Positions 6,971-15,930 of a DNA stretch of 64,000 nucleotides are shown here, piece after piece. The translations under genes and the position numbers were made by a program. A model generated the notes under the pieces. The model was not told where the DNA came from. It worked only from the letters and a program-made list of their open reading frames with translations, and made no database searches. Source of the DNA: DAIDKA01 sp036267975 (lineage in GTDB: Bacteria; Pseudomonadota; Gammaproteobacteria; Steroidobacterales; Steroidobacteraceae); the NCBI GenBank assembly GCA_036267975.1, contig DATAVA010000012.1:1-64000 (forward strand). The letters run 5' to 3'. Numbering within the stretch: position 1 is the stretch's first letter; each line of letters begins with the position of its first letter.

Positions 6971-7546
6971 ATGCGAGGACTGCCACTACTGTTCCTGCTG
7001 GGGGTTTGCGCCAGCGCCTGGTCGGCCACTGTCTACAAGTGGGTGGACGACAATGGCGTGGTGCATTACAGCGACCAGCCGAATCCGAAGGCGGAAAAGC
7101 TGCAGATTTCGGGTGCGCAGACCTACGGGGCGCAAGCCGCGGCAGTCACCTCTCCCGCGGCTGCCAGCCGGGGGCCCGCCGCGGCTCCGGCGGTATGCGT
7201 CATCGATTCCCCCGGTGCCGGCCAGGTCTTTCTCGACACATTTTCCATAACGGGGCACGTGACGCTTGCCCATGCGGGCGGCGACGACAGCCAGATCTCG
7301 CTGCGCCTGGACGGCCAGGATATTTCGGGCCTGGTCGGGCCCGATGGCAGCTTTGCGATCAGTCAGATCGATCGCGGCGAGCATTCTCTGAGCCTGCAGG
7401 TCACCGATGCGCGCGGGGACGTTACCTGTCAGGCCAATGCCGTGCGCTTTTCCATACGGCAGCGCAGTGCTTCGGTACCGGGCGTGCCGACGGCTCCCGG
7501 CGCGCCGGCCGCGCCGAAGGCGCCGGGAGTGGGAGTCGTTCACTAG
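6971..7546 (+). CDS. Secreted DUF4124-domain protein
   Basis: This 191-residue protein has a signal peptide (about 1-18, ending SAWSA). Directly after it comes the DUF4124 motif VYKWVDDNGVVHYSDQP, a short beta module found in many periplasmic proteins of gammaproteobacteria. Residues about 70-165 form an Ig-like beta domain (DSPGAGQVFLDTF, LRLDGQDIS, GEHSLSLQVTDARGDV), and the tail is rich in Ala and Pro. Similar DUF4124 genes often sit between glnA and ntrB in related genomes. No enzymatic function is known. Confidence 0.82.
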   Translation: MRGLPLLFLLGVCASAWSATVYKWVDDNGVVHYSDQPNPKAEKLQISGAQTYGAQAAAVTSPAAASRGPAAAPAVCVIDSPGAGQVFLDTFSITGHVTLAHAGGDDSQISLRLDGQDISGLVGPDGSFAISQIDRGEHSLSLQVTDARGDVTCQANAVRFSIRQRSASVPGVPTAPGAPAAPKAPGVGVVH

Positions 7547-7570
7547 CGCTGCGATGGCCCGAGGTGCGCC

Positions 7571-8661
7571 GTGGCCGCTGAGCATGTGTCGCCCTCGCTG
7601 CTGTCGCATTTCGATTCCGCGGATCTGCTGAATGCGCTGACCACGGGCATCATCCTGCTGGACGCGCAACTGTGCCCGATCTACGCCAATGTGGCCGCGC
7701 AGGATCTGCTGGCCTTCAGTCTCAACCAGAGCCGCGGTCGCCCCTTCGGCGATCACCTGCTCGAATCGAATGGCCTCATTCCGATACTGCGACGCTCGAT
7801 CGAGACGGGCGAAGCCTTCGCGGACCGCGAACTGGTCCTGAACCTCAAGTCCACGCCGCGCGAAGCGCACGTCGTGGATGTCACGATCACGCCGCTCGAA
7901 GGCGAGGTCACCGGCACGCACCTGCTGCTCGAGCTCACCGACACGACCGCGCGCCAGCGCATTTCCCGTGAGAACGACATGCTGGTGCGCCTGGACAGCA
8001 GTCGGATGATGCTGCGGCAGCTCGCCCACGAGATCAAAAACCCGCTGGGCGGGTTGCGCGGTGCCGCGCAACTGCTCGAGCGCGAGTTGCCGAACGAGAA
8101 CCTCAAGGAATACACCAACGTCATCATTTCCGAGGCCGATCGCCTGAGTGCGCTGGTGGCCTCGATGACGGGACCGAACCGGCCGATGCAGAAGACTCAG
8201 CTCAACATCCATGAGCTGTGCGAGCACGTGTTTCACCTGCTGCGCGGCGAGGCGCCCCCCGGCGTAGTGATCGATCGCGACTATGACCCAAGCCTCCCGA
8301 GCGCGAATTTCGACCGCAACCAGCTGATTCAGGCGCTATTGAACGTGGCGCGCAACGCCATGCAGGCGGTCGGCGACCACGGCCACATCACATTGCGTAC
8401 GCGGGCCTTTTCGAACGTCAGCATCGCAGGCCGGCGCCAGCGTCTGGCTGCAGGCGTATATATTGAGGATGACGGGCCGGGCGTTCCGGCGGCACTGCGC
8501 GCGAGCATCTTCTATCCACTGGTCACGGGCAAATCCACCGGCACGGGCCTGGGGCTGGCGGTGGCACAGGATCTGGTCACCCGCCATGGAGGCCTTATCG
8601 AATTTGAGAGCGAACCCGGCCGAACTGTGTTCAAGCTGCTGTTGCCTCTCGAGGAATCTGT

Positions 8662-8665
<4 letters not shown>
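7571..8665 (+). CDS. glnL: Nitrogen regulation sensor histidine kinase NtrB
   Basis: This 364-residue cytoplasmic kinase begins with GTG at 7571 (GAGGTG just upstream). A PAS domain spans about 15-130 (ALTTGIILLDAQLCPIYAN). The DHp domain contains RQLAHEIKNPLGGLRGAAQLL, with the NtrB-type H-box HEIKNPL at about residue 155. The ATP-binding domain has an N box (LNVARNAMQAV), DDGPGVP, and the G2 box STGTGLGLAVAQDLV. It phosphorylates or dephosphorylates NtrC in response to PII (GlnB). It overlaps ntrC by 4 nt (ATGA), so translation is coupled. Confidence 0.95.
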
Positions 8666-10065
<1,400 letters not shown>

Positions 10066-10081
10066 CGGCCGCTGCGCAGCC

Positions 10082-11194
10082 ATGCCGAATCTGGACCAAT
10101 TCTGGAAGCAAGCGCTGTTGTGGAACAGCGTCGGCGCCTGGATAATCGCACTGGGCGTGTTCCTGATCGTGTTCGTCGGGCTGCTGGCCGTGCGCGGGAT
10201 CTTCAAGGCACGGCGCCGCAAGTGGCGCGCGGCGGGTCGGGCGCTGCCCGTGGCGCTGGATCTTACCGCGCAGCTCATCGAGAAGACCACGCGCCTGTTC
10301 ATCTGGGGCGTGGCGCTGTACTGCGCCATCGAGCAGCTGGATTTCCCCTCCACCAGTCATCTGGCGCATCGCATCGATCGCGGCGTCGACATCCTCATCA
10401 CGCTGATCTTCTGGTATCAGGTGGCCCGCTGGGCCACGGCCACGCTGCGTTATTCCATCGACCAGCGTCGGCGCAGTTCCGGCGATCATGGCGCCGCGAT
10501 CGCCGGCTCGATGGAGATCATCCTGTTCGTGGCGGGCGTGCTGATCTGGGCACTGGCGCTGCTGCTGGCACTGGACAACATGGGGGTGGCCATCAGGCCG
10601 CTGCTCGCGGGCTTAGGGATCGGCGGCATCGCAGTCGCGCTGGCGGTGCAGGCGGTACTCGGCGATCTGCTCGCCTCGATGTCCATCGCGATGGACAAGC
10701 CCTTCGTCATCGGCGATCTGCTCAGTGTCGATACCCTGACGGGAACGGTCGAATACATCGGCGTCAAGAGCACCCGGATCCGCAGCATTACGGGTGAACA
10801 GATCGTGGTCGCGAACGCCGACATCACCAAATCGCGCATCCGCAACTTCGGACGCATGAGAGAACGGCGCGTGTCCTTTGAGATTCCGCTGGCGCACGAT
10901 ACGGCGGTGGCGGTGCTGCGCGGCCTGCCGGATGCCGTACGTGCCCTCATCGAGGAGTCGCCGCGCGCGCGCTTCCTGCGCTGCAGTCTGTTGACCTTGA
11001 CCGAGACCGCACTGCGCTACGAGGTCGTCTACTTCGTGCGGGCGCCGGAAATGGCGGCGTACGCGGAGGTTCAGCATGGCATCATGATCGCGCTGCTCGC
11101 GAAATTCCGCGAACTGGGCGTGCAGTTTCCGACGCCCGCGCAGGTGCCGATGCCGACGAAAGCCGCACTGCCGGCCGCGACTCCCGCTCAGTAG
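10082..11194 (+). CDS. MscS-family mechanosensitive ion channel
   Basis: 370 residues. There are about four transmembrane segments in the N-terminal half (residues about 18-37, 75-95, 140-165, 170-190). The pore-lining helix GGIAVALAVQAVLGDLLAS is rich in Gly/Ala, and the beta domain follows directly (KPFVIGDLLSVDTLTGTVEYIGVKSTRIRS.., GEQIVVANADITKSRIRNF). The C-terminal alpha/beta cytoplasmic cage continues to about 360. Such channels release solutes on hypo-osmotic shock. It starts 16 nt after ntrC but is probably functionally unrelated. It overlaps the convergent cupin gene by 7 nt. Confidence 0.92.
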   Translation: MPNLDQFWKQALLWNSVGAWIIALGVFLIVFVGLLAVRGIFKARRRKWRAAGRALPVALDLTAQLIEKTTRLFIWGVALYCAIEQLDFPSTSHLAHRIDRGVDILITLIFWYQVARWATATLRYSIDQRRRSSGDHGAAIAGSMEIILFVAGVLIWALALLLALDNMGVAIRPLLAGLGIGGIAVALAVQAVLGDLLASMSIAMDKPFVIGDLLSVDTLTGTVEYIGVKSTRIRSITGEQIVVANADITKSRIRNFGRMRERRVSFEIPLAHDTAVAVLRGLPDAVRALIEESPRARFLRCSLLTLTETALRYEVVYFVRAPEMAAYAEVQHGIMIALLAKFRELGVQFPTPAQVPMPTKAALPAATPAQ

Positions 11195-11658
11195 GGCGTG
11201 CCGTCCTTGTGCGCCCAGAAACGCTGGCCGTCCGGGGCCATCCCGATTCTCAGATCCGCGTCGGGATAGTCCACTTGTTCGTTCGCGGCACGATTGCCCA
11301 TCTCCAGGTACGTGACCGGGCCGTCGGTGCGATTCACGAGCTGGTGCGCCTTGCCGGTACCGGCCTTGAAGCCGCAGCAGTCCCCGGCCTGCAGAGTAAA
11401 TTCGGCCGCATCGATGATCAGCATGGCAGTGCCCGCAACGATGTACACGAATTCATCCTCCTCGGAGTGGCTGTGCAGCAGCGCGGACGCTGCGCCGGGA
11501 GCGAGCTGCGTGAGATTGACGCCGTAGGCCGTGAGTCCGAAGTGGTCCCCGAGCCGGCGTTTGGCGCGTCCCGCCACCACCTTCGCGAAGGGCTCCGGAT
11601 AGGTGGTCTTCTTCGCTTGCTCGGCAATGGCGAGGGCGGCAATGGGCGTCTCGTTCAT
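11188..11658 (-). CDS. Cupin-domain protein
   Basis: This 156-residue single-domain cupin has motif 1 visible as LLHSHSEEDEFVYIVAG (HxH..E metal ligands) and motif 2 as LQAGDCCGFKAGTGKAHQLVN, with the second His of the metal site. The segment ANEQVDYPDADLRIG near the end occurs in cupins annotated as transcriptional regulators or sugar-binding proteins, and a substrate cannot be assigned. The start overlaps the upstream XRE regulator stop by 4 nt. It is therefore the last gene of a three-gene operon running leftward from 12375. Confidence 0.85.
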   Translation of the reverse strand: MNETPIAALAIAEQAKKTTYPEPFAKVVAGRAKRRLGDHFGLTAYGVNLTQLAPGAASALLHSHSEEDEFVYIVAGTAMLIIDAAEFTLQAGDCCGFKAGTGKAHQLVNRTDGPVTYLEMGNRAANEQVDYPDADLRIGMAPDGQRFWAHKDGTPY

Positions 11659-11870
11659 CGTGGGCTCCCGTCACTGAATACTTCCTCGATACCCTTATCA
11701 AACGCCCGAGCAATCCGGAATGCCAGTTCCAGCGATGGCGCGTAGTGGCCGGCCTCGATGGCGATGATGGTCTGGCGCGTGGCGCCAACGGCATCCGCGA
11801 GCTGCTGCTGGGTGAGCTCGCCGCGCTCGAAGCGCAGCCTGCGGATGTGGTTGCGCACCTCAGTAGCCAC
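11655..11870 (-). CDS. Small XRE-family (HTH_3) repressor, copy A
   Basis: These 71 residues are almost entirely a lambda-repressor-like helix-turn-helix: IRRLRFERGELTQQQLADAV, then the recognition helix ATRQTIIAIEAGHYAPSL, and LAFRIARAF..IEEVF. This is the YgzD-like group (COG1476), which is often encoded beside small membrane proteins. Its start overlaps the upstream membrane-protein gene by 11 nt. Its recognition helix closely resembles that of copy B (12895-13125), so both could bind the palindrome at 12423-12438. Confidence 0.92.
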   Translation of the reverse strand: MATEVRNHIRRLRFERGELTQQQLADAVGATRQTIIAIEAGHYAPSLELAFRIARAFDKGIEEVFSDGSPR

Positions 11871-12375
11871 GACGATAGCTCACGATGCGGGTCACGTACT
11901 TGCATACATCGGCCAGCACCAGTGCCAGCAACAGCCACTGGGCCAGGAGCGGCGGGTCCAGAGGGCCCGCGAGCATGCGCATCAGGACGGTATCGCGCAA
12001 CGCGGGGCCTGCGCGCATCGGGATGGAGCGCATGAACTGGATCATGGGGATCAGACCCAGAACGATGGCAACGCTGGCAAACAGCACCACGTAGGCATTG
12101 CGTCCGGCGCGCAGAGCGATGAACCGGTCGCGCTCGTCCGGCCGTTCGCGCCGCCTCGGGTCGCCCCCGGCGCGCTTCTGTACCCAACGCAGGATGACCT
12201 CGCTGGCGATGCCGGCAAAGATTGCGGTGATGATGAGGTTGAGCGCGAACACCGCCATGCCCGGGCCAAACAGATGACTGTCCCCTGGCAGGGACAGGAC
12301 GTAGGCGAAGTACCAGACGCTGATGAAGGCGATGACCACGAGCGAGACCCAACTGACCCGTTCCTGCTGCGACAT
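11860..12375 (-). CDS. Small integral membrane protein beside XRE regulator A
   Basis: This 171-residue protein begins MSQQERVSWVSLVVIAF. The ATG at 12375 is preferred to a GTG four codons upstream because GTGGAG lies at Shine-Dalgarno distance. About four hydrophobic segments are visible: residues about 10-28, 38-58, 85-108 and 138-158. A charged cytoplasmic-looking loop (QKRAGGDPRRRERPDERDR) lies between the second and third. Family not recognised with certainty (DUF2178-like in overall plan). It is the first gene of the operon membrane protein / XRE / cupin. Confidence 0.75.
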   Translation of the reverse strand: MSQQERVSWVSLVVIAFISVWYFAYVLSLPGDSHLFGPGMAVFALNLIITAIFAGIASEVILRWVQKRAGGDPRRRERPDERDRFIALRAGRNAYVVLFASVAIVLGLIPMIQFMRSIPMRAGPALRDTVLMRMLAGPLDPPLLAQWLLLALVLADVCKYVTRIVSYRRGY

Positions 12376-12422
12376 GAGGCACTCCACGCTGGATTGAGTT
12401 TGTAAGGTAAACCAGACAAATA

Positions 12423-12438
12423 GTACGATATCTCGTAC
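12423..12438. promoter_or_regulatory. Palindromic operator between divergent XRE modules
   Basis: GTACGA-TATC-TCGTAC has perfect 6-bp arms with a 4-bp centre. It covers the -10 of the predicted leftward promoter and abuts the -35 of the predicted rightward promoter. A repressor bound here could silence both operons. The two small XRE proteins encoded on either side are the obvious candidates. Confidence 0.5.
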
Positions 12439-12454
12439 ATTGGCGGCCTGTCAA
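12425..12454 (-). promoter_or_regulatory. Leftward promoter for membrane protein / XRE A / cupin
   Basis: On the minus strand TTGACA (12454-12449, perfect -35) is followed after 18 nt by TATCGT (12430-12425), a modest -10. The -10 lies inside the palindrome. The leader to the ATG at 12375 would be about 43 nt. Confidence 0.42.
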
Positions 12455-12468
12455 GCATGCTTTACAAT
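12440..12468 (+). promoter_or_regulatory. Rightward promoter for membrane protein / XRE B
   Basis: TTGGCG (12440-12445), a 17-nt spacer and TACAAT (12463-12468, 5/6) form a good sigma-70 promoter. The ATG at 12476 is 7 nt after the -10, so transcription should start at about the start codon. No Shine-Dalgarno sequence is present. This is a likely leaderless message. Confidence 0.52.
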
Positions 12469-12475
12469 AGGCGCC

Positions 12476-12898
12476 ATGGAAGACCTCCCGCACGACCCGC
12501 TGGTCCCCACATACCAGCCCACGCGCATCTACCCCCTGCCGGTCAGGGCCATCCTGTTCAGTCTGTGGGCCTACCTGTGTACGCTGATCATGGCGGCAGT
12601 CGCCCCGCGGTACCTGGCGGCGGGTGGCGTGCGGGAGTTCGTGCTGCTGCTGCCGCTGCTCACGCTGCTGCTGGTCGTGTGTGTCACCTACTGGGTGTAT
12701 CGCGCCAGCGATGAGTACATCCGCCACCGCATCCTGCGGTGCGCGGCGGTCACCGGCGTGATCCTGGCATTCAGCACGCTCGGCTACTTCTGTCTGGAGC
12801 GCCTCGGCTATCCGCCGCTATCGATGATTGTCGTGAACCTGTACGGCTGGTCGGTCTTCACGGTCCTGATGCTGTGGGTGTTGTACCGCGCCCGATGA
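12476..12898 (+). CDS. Small integral membrane protein beside XRE regulator B
   Basis: This 140-residue protein has four hydrophobic segments at about residues 24-46, 52-74, 90-108 and 116-137, separated by short charged loops (YWVYRASDEYIRHR). Family not recognised. The N terminus (MEDLPHDPLVPTYQP) is cytoplasmic-looking and proline-rich. Its stop overlaps the start of the second XRE gene (ATGA). The order membrane protein then XRE mirrors the divergent operon, but sequence similarity between the two membrane proteins is not evident by eye. Confidence 0.78.
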   Translation: MEDLPHDPLVPTYQPTRIYPLPVRAILFSLWAYLCTLIMAAVAPRYLAAGGVREFVLLLPLLTLLLVVCVTYWVYRASDEYIRHRILRCAAVTGVILAFSTLGYFCLERLGYPPLSMIVVNLYGWSVFTVLMLWVLYRAR

Positions 12899-13125
12899 AG
12901 AACATCCTGCGCGAACTTCGCTCGCAACGTGGCTGGACGCAGGCCGATCTGGCAACCCATCTGATGGTCTCGCGGCAGACCGTCAATGCCGTGGAAACGG
13001 GCCGCTACGAGCCGAGCCTGTCCCTGGCGTTCGCCATCGCGGCACTGTTCGCGCTGCCCATCGAGCAGATCTTCCAGAATCACCGGCCGATGCCGCGATT
13101 TGCCGCAGACGCCAAGACCCGCTGA
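12895..13125 (+). CDS. Small XRE-family (HTH_3) repressor, copy B
   Basis: These 76 residues contain LRELRSQRGWTQADLATHL, recognition helix VSRQTVNAVETGRYEPSL, LAFAIAALFALPIEQIF and a short basic tail. The start ATG overlaps the previous stop by 4 nt. It is a clear relative of copy A: both have SxQTxxAxExGxYxPSLxLAF in the recognition region. The protein probably represses its own operon through the upstream palindrome and may respond to the membrane protein, as in other COG1476/membrane-protein pairs. The signal is unknown. Confidence 0.92.
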   Translation: MKNILRELRSQRGWTQADLATHLMVSRQTVNAVETGRYEPSLSLAFAIAALFALPIEQIFQNHRPMPRFAADAKTR

Positions 13126-13191
13126 TTACATCGCCAGCGCTACAAAATATCGTCGCAGCGGCGGATTGTTTCCAATACGAGTTAATAGCGC

Positions 13192-13656
13192 ATGTTTCAC
13201 GTCATCCTGCACCGTCCTGAAATCCCGCCGAATACGGGAAACATCATTCGGCTGTGCGCGAACACGGGCTGCAGGCTGCACCTCGTGGGCCCGCTGGGAT
13301 TCGAACTCGACCGCAAATCCGTGCAGCGCGCGGGCATGGACTATGCGGAAATTGCGCAGGTATCGGTCCACGCCGATCTGCCGGCCTGCCTCGCGCAGAT
13401 CGGGCCGACGCGGCTGTTCGCCATCGAAACCGGCGCCCCGACGACCTACGCGCTGGCGCGGTTCGAGTGCGCGGATGCGCTGCTCTTCGGCTCCGAATCC
13501 GCGGGGCTACCCGTCGCAGTGCTGGAGCGGATCGAACCGGCGCGCCGATTGAGCATTCCGATGCGCGCCGGCAACCGCAGCCTCAACCTGGCCAACGCCG
13601 TCGCGGTGGTGGTCTATGAAGCCTGGCGTCAGCAGGGGTTCGCGCCGAGCGCGTAG
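13192..13656 (+). CDS. trmL: tRNA (cytidine/uridine-34 2'-O)-methyltransferase TrmL
   Basis: This 154-residue SPOUT-class enzyme methylates the wobble base ribose of tRNA-Leu isoacceptors using SAM. The start is MFHVILHRPEIPPNTGNIIR. The knotted SAM site is made from LFGSESAGLP (about 100-109) and IPMRAGNRSLNLANAVAVVV (about 122-141), the standard SPOUT motifs 2 and 3. The length matches E. coli TrmL (157). In E. coli trmL follows cysE downstream of gpsA on the same strand. Here it is convergent with gpsA and cysE is absent. Confidence 0.95.
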   Translation: MFHVILHRPEIPPNTGNIIRLCANTGCRLHLVGPLGFELDRKSVQRAGMDYAEIAQVSVHADLPACLAQIGPTRLFAIETGAPTTYALARFECADALLFGSESAGLPVAVLERIEPARRLSIPMRAGNRSLNLANAVAVVVYEAWRQQGFAPSA

Positions 13657-13659
13657 GGG

Positions 13660-14688
13660 CTACTCGGCCTCGGCTTTGATCGGTCGGCGCATCAGCGTGC
13701 GCACGACTTCCGCGGCGGGCAACCCTTCGTAGAGCACGCGGTAGACCCCCTCGCATAACGGCATGTCGACCTGCTCGCGCTGGGCGACGGCGCGCACCGC
13801 CCGCGCGGCATGCACGCCCTCGACCACCTGGCCGATCTGCGCCCGGGCCTCGTCGATATTGCGGCCCTGCGCCACCAACAGGCCGAAGCGCCGATTGCGG
13901 CTTTGATCATCGGTGCAGCTTAAGACCAGGTCACCGAGGCCCGCCAGGCCCATGAAGGTCTCGCGGCTGGCGCCCAGCGCAACCCCCAGGCGCACCATTT
14001 CGGTCAGCCCGCGCGTGATCAGCGCGATACGGGTGTTCGCCCCAAAGCCGAGGCCATCGGACAGTCCCGCGGCCAGCGCGAGCACGTTCTTCACGGCACC
14101 ACCGACCTCGACTCCGACGATGTCGGTGGAGGTATACGCACGGAAGGTCGGCGACGACAGATCCTGGGCGAGGGCGGCCGCGAAGCCGGCGTCCGGCGAG
14201 GCCACCGTCATCGCCGTGGGTAGGCCGGCACCCACTTCGGACGCGAAGGTCGGGCCCGACAGCACGGCGAACGCGCGGCCCGTGCCGAGCGTGGCGCGCG
14301 CGACCTGGTGTGGCAGCAGGCCGCTTTGCGCTTCGAAGCCCTTAGTTGCCCAGGCGAGCCGCATCTGCGGGCCGAGCAGTGGCCGGATTTCACCGAGCAT
14401 GGCGCGGAAGGAATCACTGGGGACCACGACCAGCACATCGAGAGCGCCGGCCAGCTGCGCGGCCAGATCCGCACCGACACTCAGTGAATCCGGAAAATCA
14501 CCCTGCGGCAGATAGCGGCGGTTGGCCCGCTCGCGGACCATGTCGGCCACCTGTTCGCGGTCGCGACCCCACAGCCGGGTGGCCTTGCCGCTGCGGGCGA
14601 ACTGGATGGCGAGCGCGGTCCCCCAGGAGCCCGCGCCGAGTACCGCAACGGCTGACCCGGTCTGCGGCAAACCAGGATCGACCCGCAT
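13660..14688 (-). CDS. gpsA: NAD(P)-dependent glycerol-3-phosphate dehydrogenase
   Basis: This 342-residue cytoplasmic enzyme reduces dihydroxyacetone phosphate to sn-glycerol 3-phosphate for phospholipid synthesis. Marks are the Rossmann motif VLGAGSWGTALA (about 16-27), FAVLSGPTFASEV, VEVGGAVKNVLALAAGL containing the catalytic Lys, and GLGDLVLSC. The ATG at 14688 begins 4 nt after the secB stop. The conserved order yibN-grxC-secB-gpsA is kept. The C terminus ends in MRRPIKAEAE. Confidence 0.96.
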   Translation of the reverse strand: MRVDPGLPQTGSAVAVLGAGSWGTALAIQFARSGKATRLWGRDREQVADMVRERANRRYLPQGDFPDSLSVGADLAAQLAGALDVLVVVPSDSFRAMLGEIRPLLGPQMRLAWATKGFEAQSGLLPHQVARATLGTGRAFAVLSGPTFASEVGAGLPTAMTVASPDAGFAAALAQDLSSPTFRAYTSTDIVGVEVGGAVKNVLALAAGLSDGLGFGANTRIALITRGLTEMVRLGVALGASRETFMGLAGLGDLVLSCTDDQSRNRRFGLLVAQGRNIDEARAQIGQVVEGVHAARAVRAVAQREQVDMPLCEGVYRVLYEGLPAAEVVRTLMRRPIKAEAE

Positions 14689-14692
14689 CGGT

Positions 14693-15193
14693 CTAGTTCT
14701 TCGTGGCGGACGTCTGGCTGGTCGCATCCGTCAGTGCGCGCTCATACAGCGCTTCGAAATTCACGGGCGGCAGCAGGAACTGCGGGAATCCGCCCTGCGT
14801 CACCAGATTCGAAACCGCGGCGCGGGCGAACGGGAACAGCACGTTCGGACAGATGGTGCCGATGGCGCGGCGCGCATCGTCATCGGACAGGTTGCGCATC
14901 AGGAACGCGCCGGCCTGCTTGACCTCGACCAGGAACATGGTCGCTTCGCCCTGCTTGGCCGAGACCGTCACGGTCAACACGATTTCGCGCAGCTCCGGCG
15001 TGAGGATGCTCACCCCGGTGTGCAGATCCAGGTTGATCTGCGGGTTCCACTGACCATCGACGCGCGGGCCGTTGGGTGCCTCGTACGAGCAGTCCTTCAG
15101 ATACACGGCCTGCAGGGCCAGCTGGCTGCCCGTCGCGTTCGGATCACCCAGCACCGGGGCTGCGGGGGCGGCGTCGTCATTGTTATCGGTCAT
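14693..15193 (-). CDS. secB: Protein-export chaperone SecB
   Basis: This 166-residue cytoplasmic tetrameric chaperone delivers unfolded precursors to SecA. Family marks are LQAVYLKDCSYEAPNGP (about 25-41), REIVLTVTVSA, FLVEVKQAGAF, GTICPNVLFPFARAAVSNLV and a QGGFPQFLLPPVNFEALY stretch, all in the SecB order. It is in an operon between grxC (start overlaps the grxC stop by 4 nt) and gpsA. Confidence 0.97.
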   Translation of the reverse strand: MTDNNDDAAPAAPVLGDPNATGSQLALQAVYLKDCSYEAPNGPRVDGQWNPQINLDLHTGVSILTPELREIVLTVTVSAKQGEATMFLVEVKQAGAFLMRNLSDDDARRAIGTICPNVLFPFARAAVSNLVTQGGFPQFLLPPVNFEALYERALTDATSQTSATKN

Positions 15194-15456
15194 TCATGCG
15201 TCTCCTGTAAAAGCGGTTCCAGCCCACCGGCGGCTTCGAGCGCGAGCAGATCGTCGCAGCCGCCGATATGGGTGTGGTTGATGAAAATCTGTGGCACCGA
15301 GCTGCGCCCGCTGCGCGCGACCATCTCCTCACGGGCTCCCGGTCGGACTTCGACATCGATTTCCTCGAACGCGACACCCTTGGATGCAAGCAGTTGCCGC
15401 GCCCGCGTGCAGTAGGGGCACCAGCCGGTGGCGTAGAACTCGACTTTCGCTGCCAT
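15190..15456 (-). CDS. grxC: Glutaredoxin 3
   Basis: This 88-residue dithiol glutaredoxin begins MAAKVEFYATGWCPYCTRA, with redox site CPYC at residues 13-16 and the glutathione site SSVPQIFINHTHIGGCDDL. The ATG at 15456 was chosen because it overlaps the yibN stop (TGATG) and gives the family's normal length. Longer frames add a basic stretch without similarity. It reduces protein disulfides and glutathione mixed disulfides in the cytoplasm. Confidence 0.96.
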   Translation of the reverse strand: MAAKVEFYATGWCPYCTRARQLLASKGVAFEEIDVEVRPGAREEMVARSGRSSVPQIFINHTHIGGCDDLLALEAAGGLEPLLQETHE

Positions 15457-15878
15457 CAGCCCTTGGCCAGCGGCAGATTTTCGGCGCGCCAGCTCGCCAG
15501 CCCGCCGCGCAGGCAAAACGCCTGGGTAAATCCCTGCGATGCGAGCTTGCGCGCGACCAGCGGCCCCTGGGTCTCATCGGCCCCATACACGACCACCGGC
15601 TTTTCGCGGTGCTTCTTGAGCGTGTCACTGGCCTTGGGCACCTGGTCGAAGGGCAGTTGCCGGGCGCCGTTGATATGCCCGGCGGCGAACTCATCGAGGC
15701 TGCGGATGTCCAGCACCAGGGCCCCCTGGTTCATCAACCGGATCAGCTCCTGGGGAGAAATGGCGCTCATACCCTGCTTGCGCAGGTAGTACTCGTAGGC
15801 AAAAACCATCAGTGCGGCGACCGCCGCAGCGGCCGCCAGCAAGGGATGGTGTCCAATGTATTCGATCAGCCTGTCCAT
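15456..15878 (-). CDS. yibN: YibN-like membrane-anchored rhodanese-fold protein without catalytic Cys
   Basis: This 140-residue protein has an N-terminal membrane helix (about 8-28, HHPLLAAAAAVAALMVFAY), then a rhodanese domain (ISPQELIRLMN, VLDIRSLDEFAAGHINGA, KPVVVYGADETQG, AFCLRGGLASWRAENLPL). In active sulfurtransferases a cysteine starts the loop after VVVY. Here the loop is GADETQG, so no sulfur transfer at this position is expected. The E. coli YibN loop also departs from the consensus. It is first in the operon with grxC, secB and gpsA, and divergent from envC (52-bp gap). Confidence 0.88.
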   Translation of the reverse strand: MDRLIEYIGHHPLLAAAAAVAALMVFAYEYYLRKQGMSAISPQELIRLMNQGALVLDIRSLDEFAAGHINGARQLPFDQVPKASDTLKKHREKPVVVYGADETQGPLVARKLASQGFTQAFCLRGGLASWRAENLPLAKG

Positions 15879-15917
15879 CCAACACGTCCCCGAGGCACAC
15901 CCGCAAAAAAGGGCGCG

Positions 15918-15923
15918 TAGTAT
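15918..15923 (+). promoter_or_regulatory. -10-like hexamer before envC
   Basis: TAGTAT (15918-15923), overlapping TATAAC (15921-15926), lies 4-7 nt before the ATG at 15931. The 52-bp divergent gap to yibN leaves little room for a leader. No clear -35 element. Confidence 0.3.
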
Positions 15924-15930
15924 AACGAGC

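Noticed and set aside
13191..13208. parS-like sequence TGTTTCACGTCATCCT at the trmL start
   Set aside because: The left half matches parS (TGTTTCACGTGAAACA) but four of the last six bases differ. It is explained by the coding sequence of the first codons of trmL and stands alone.
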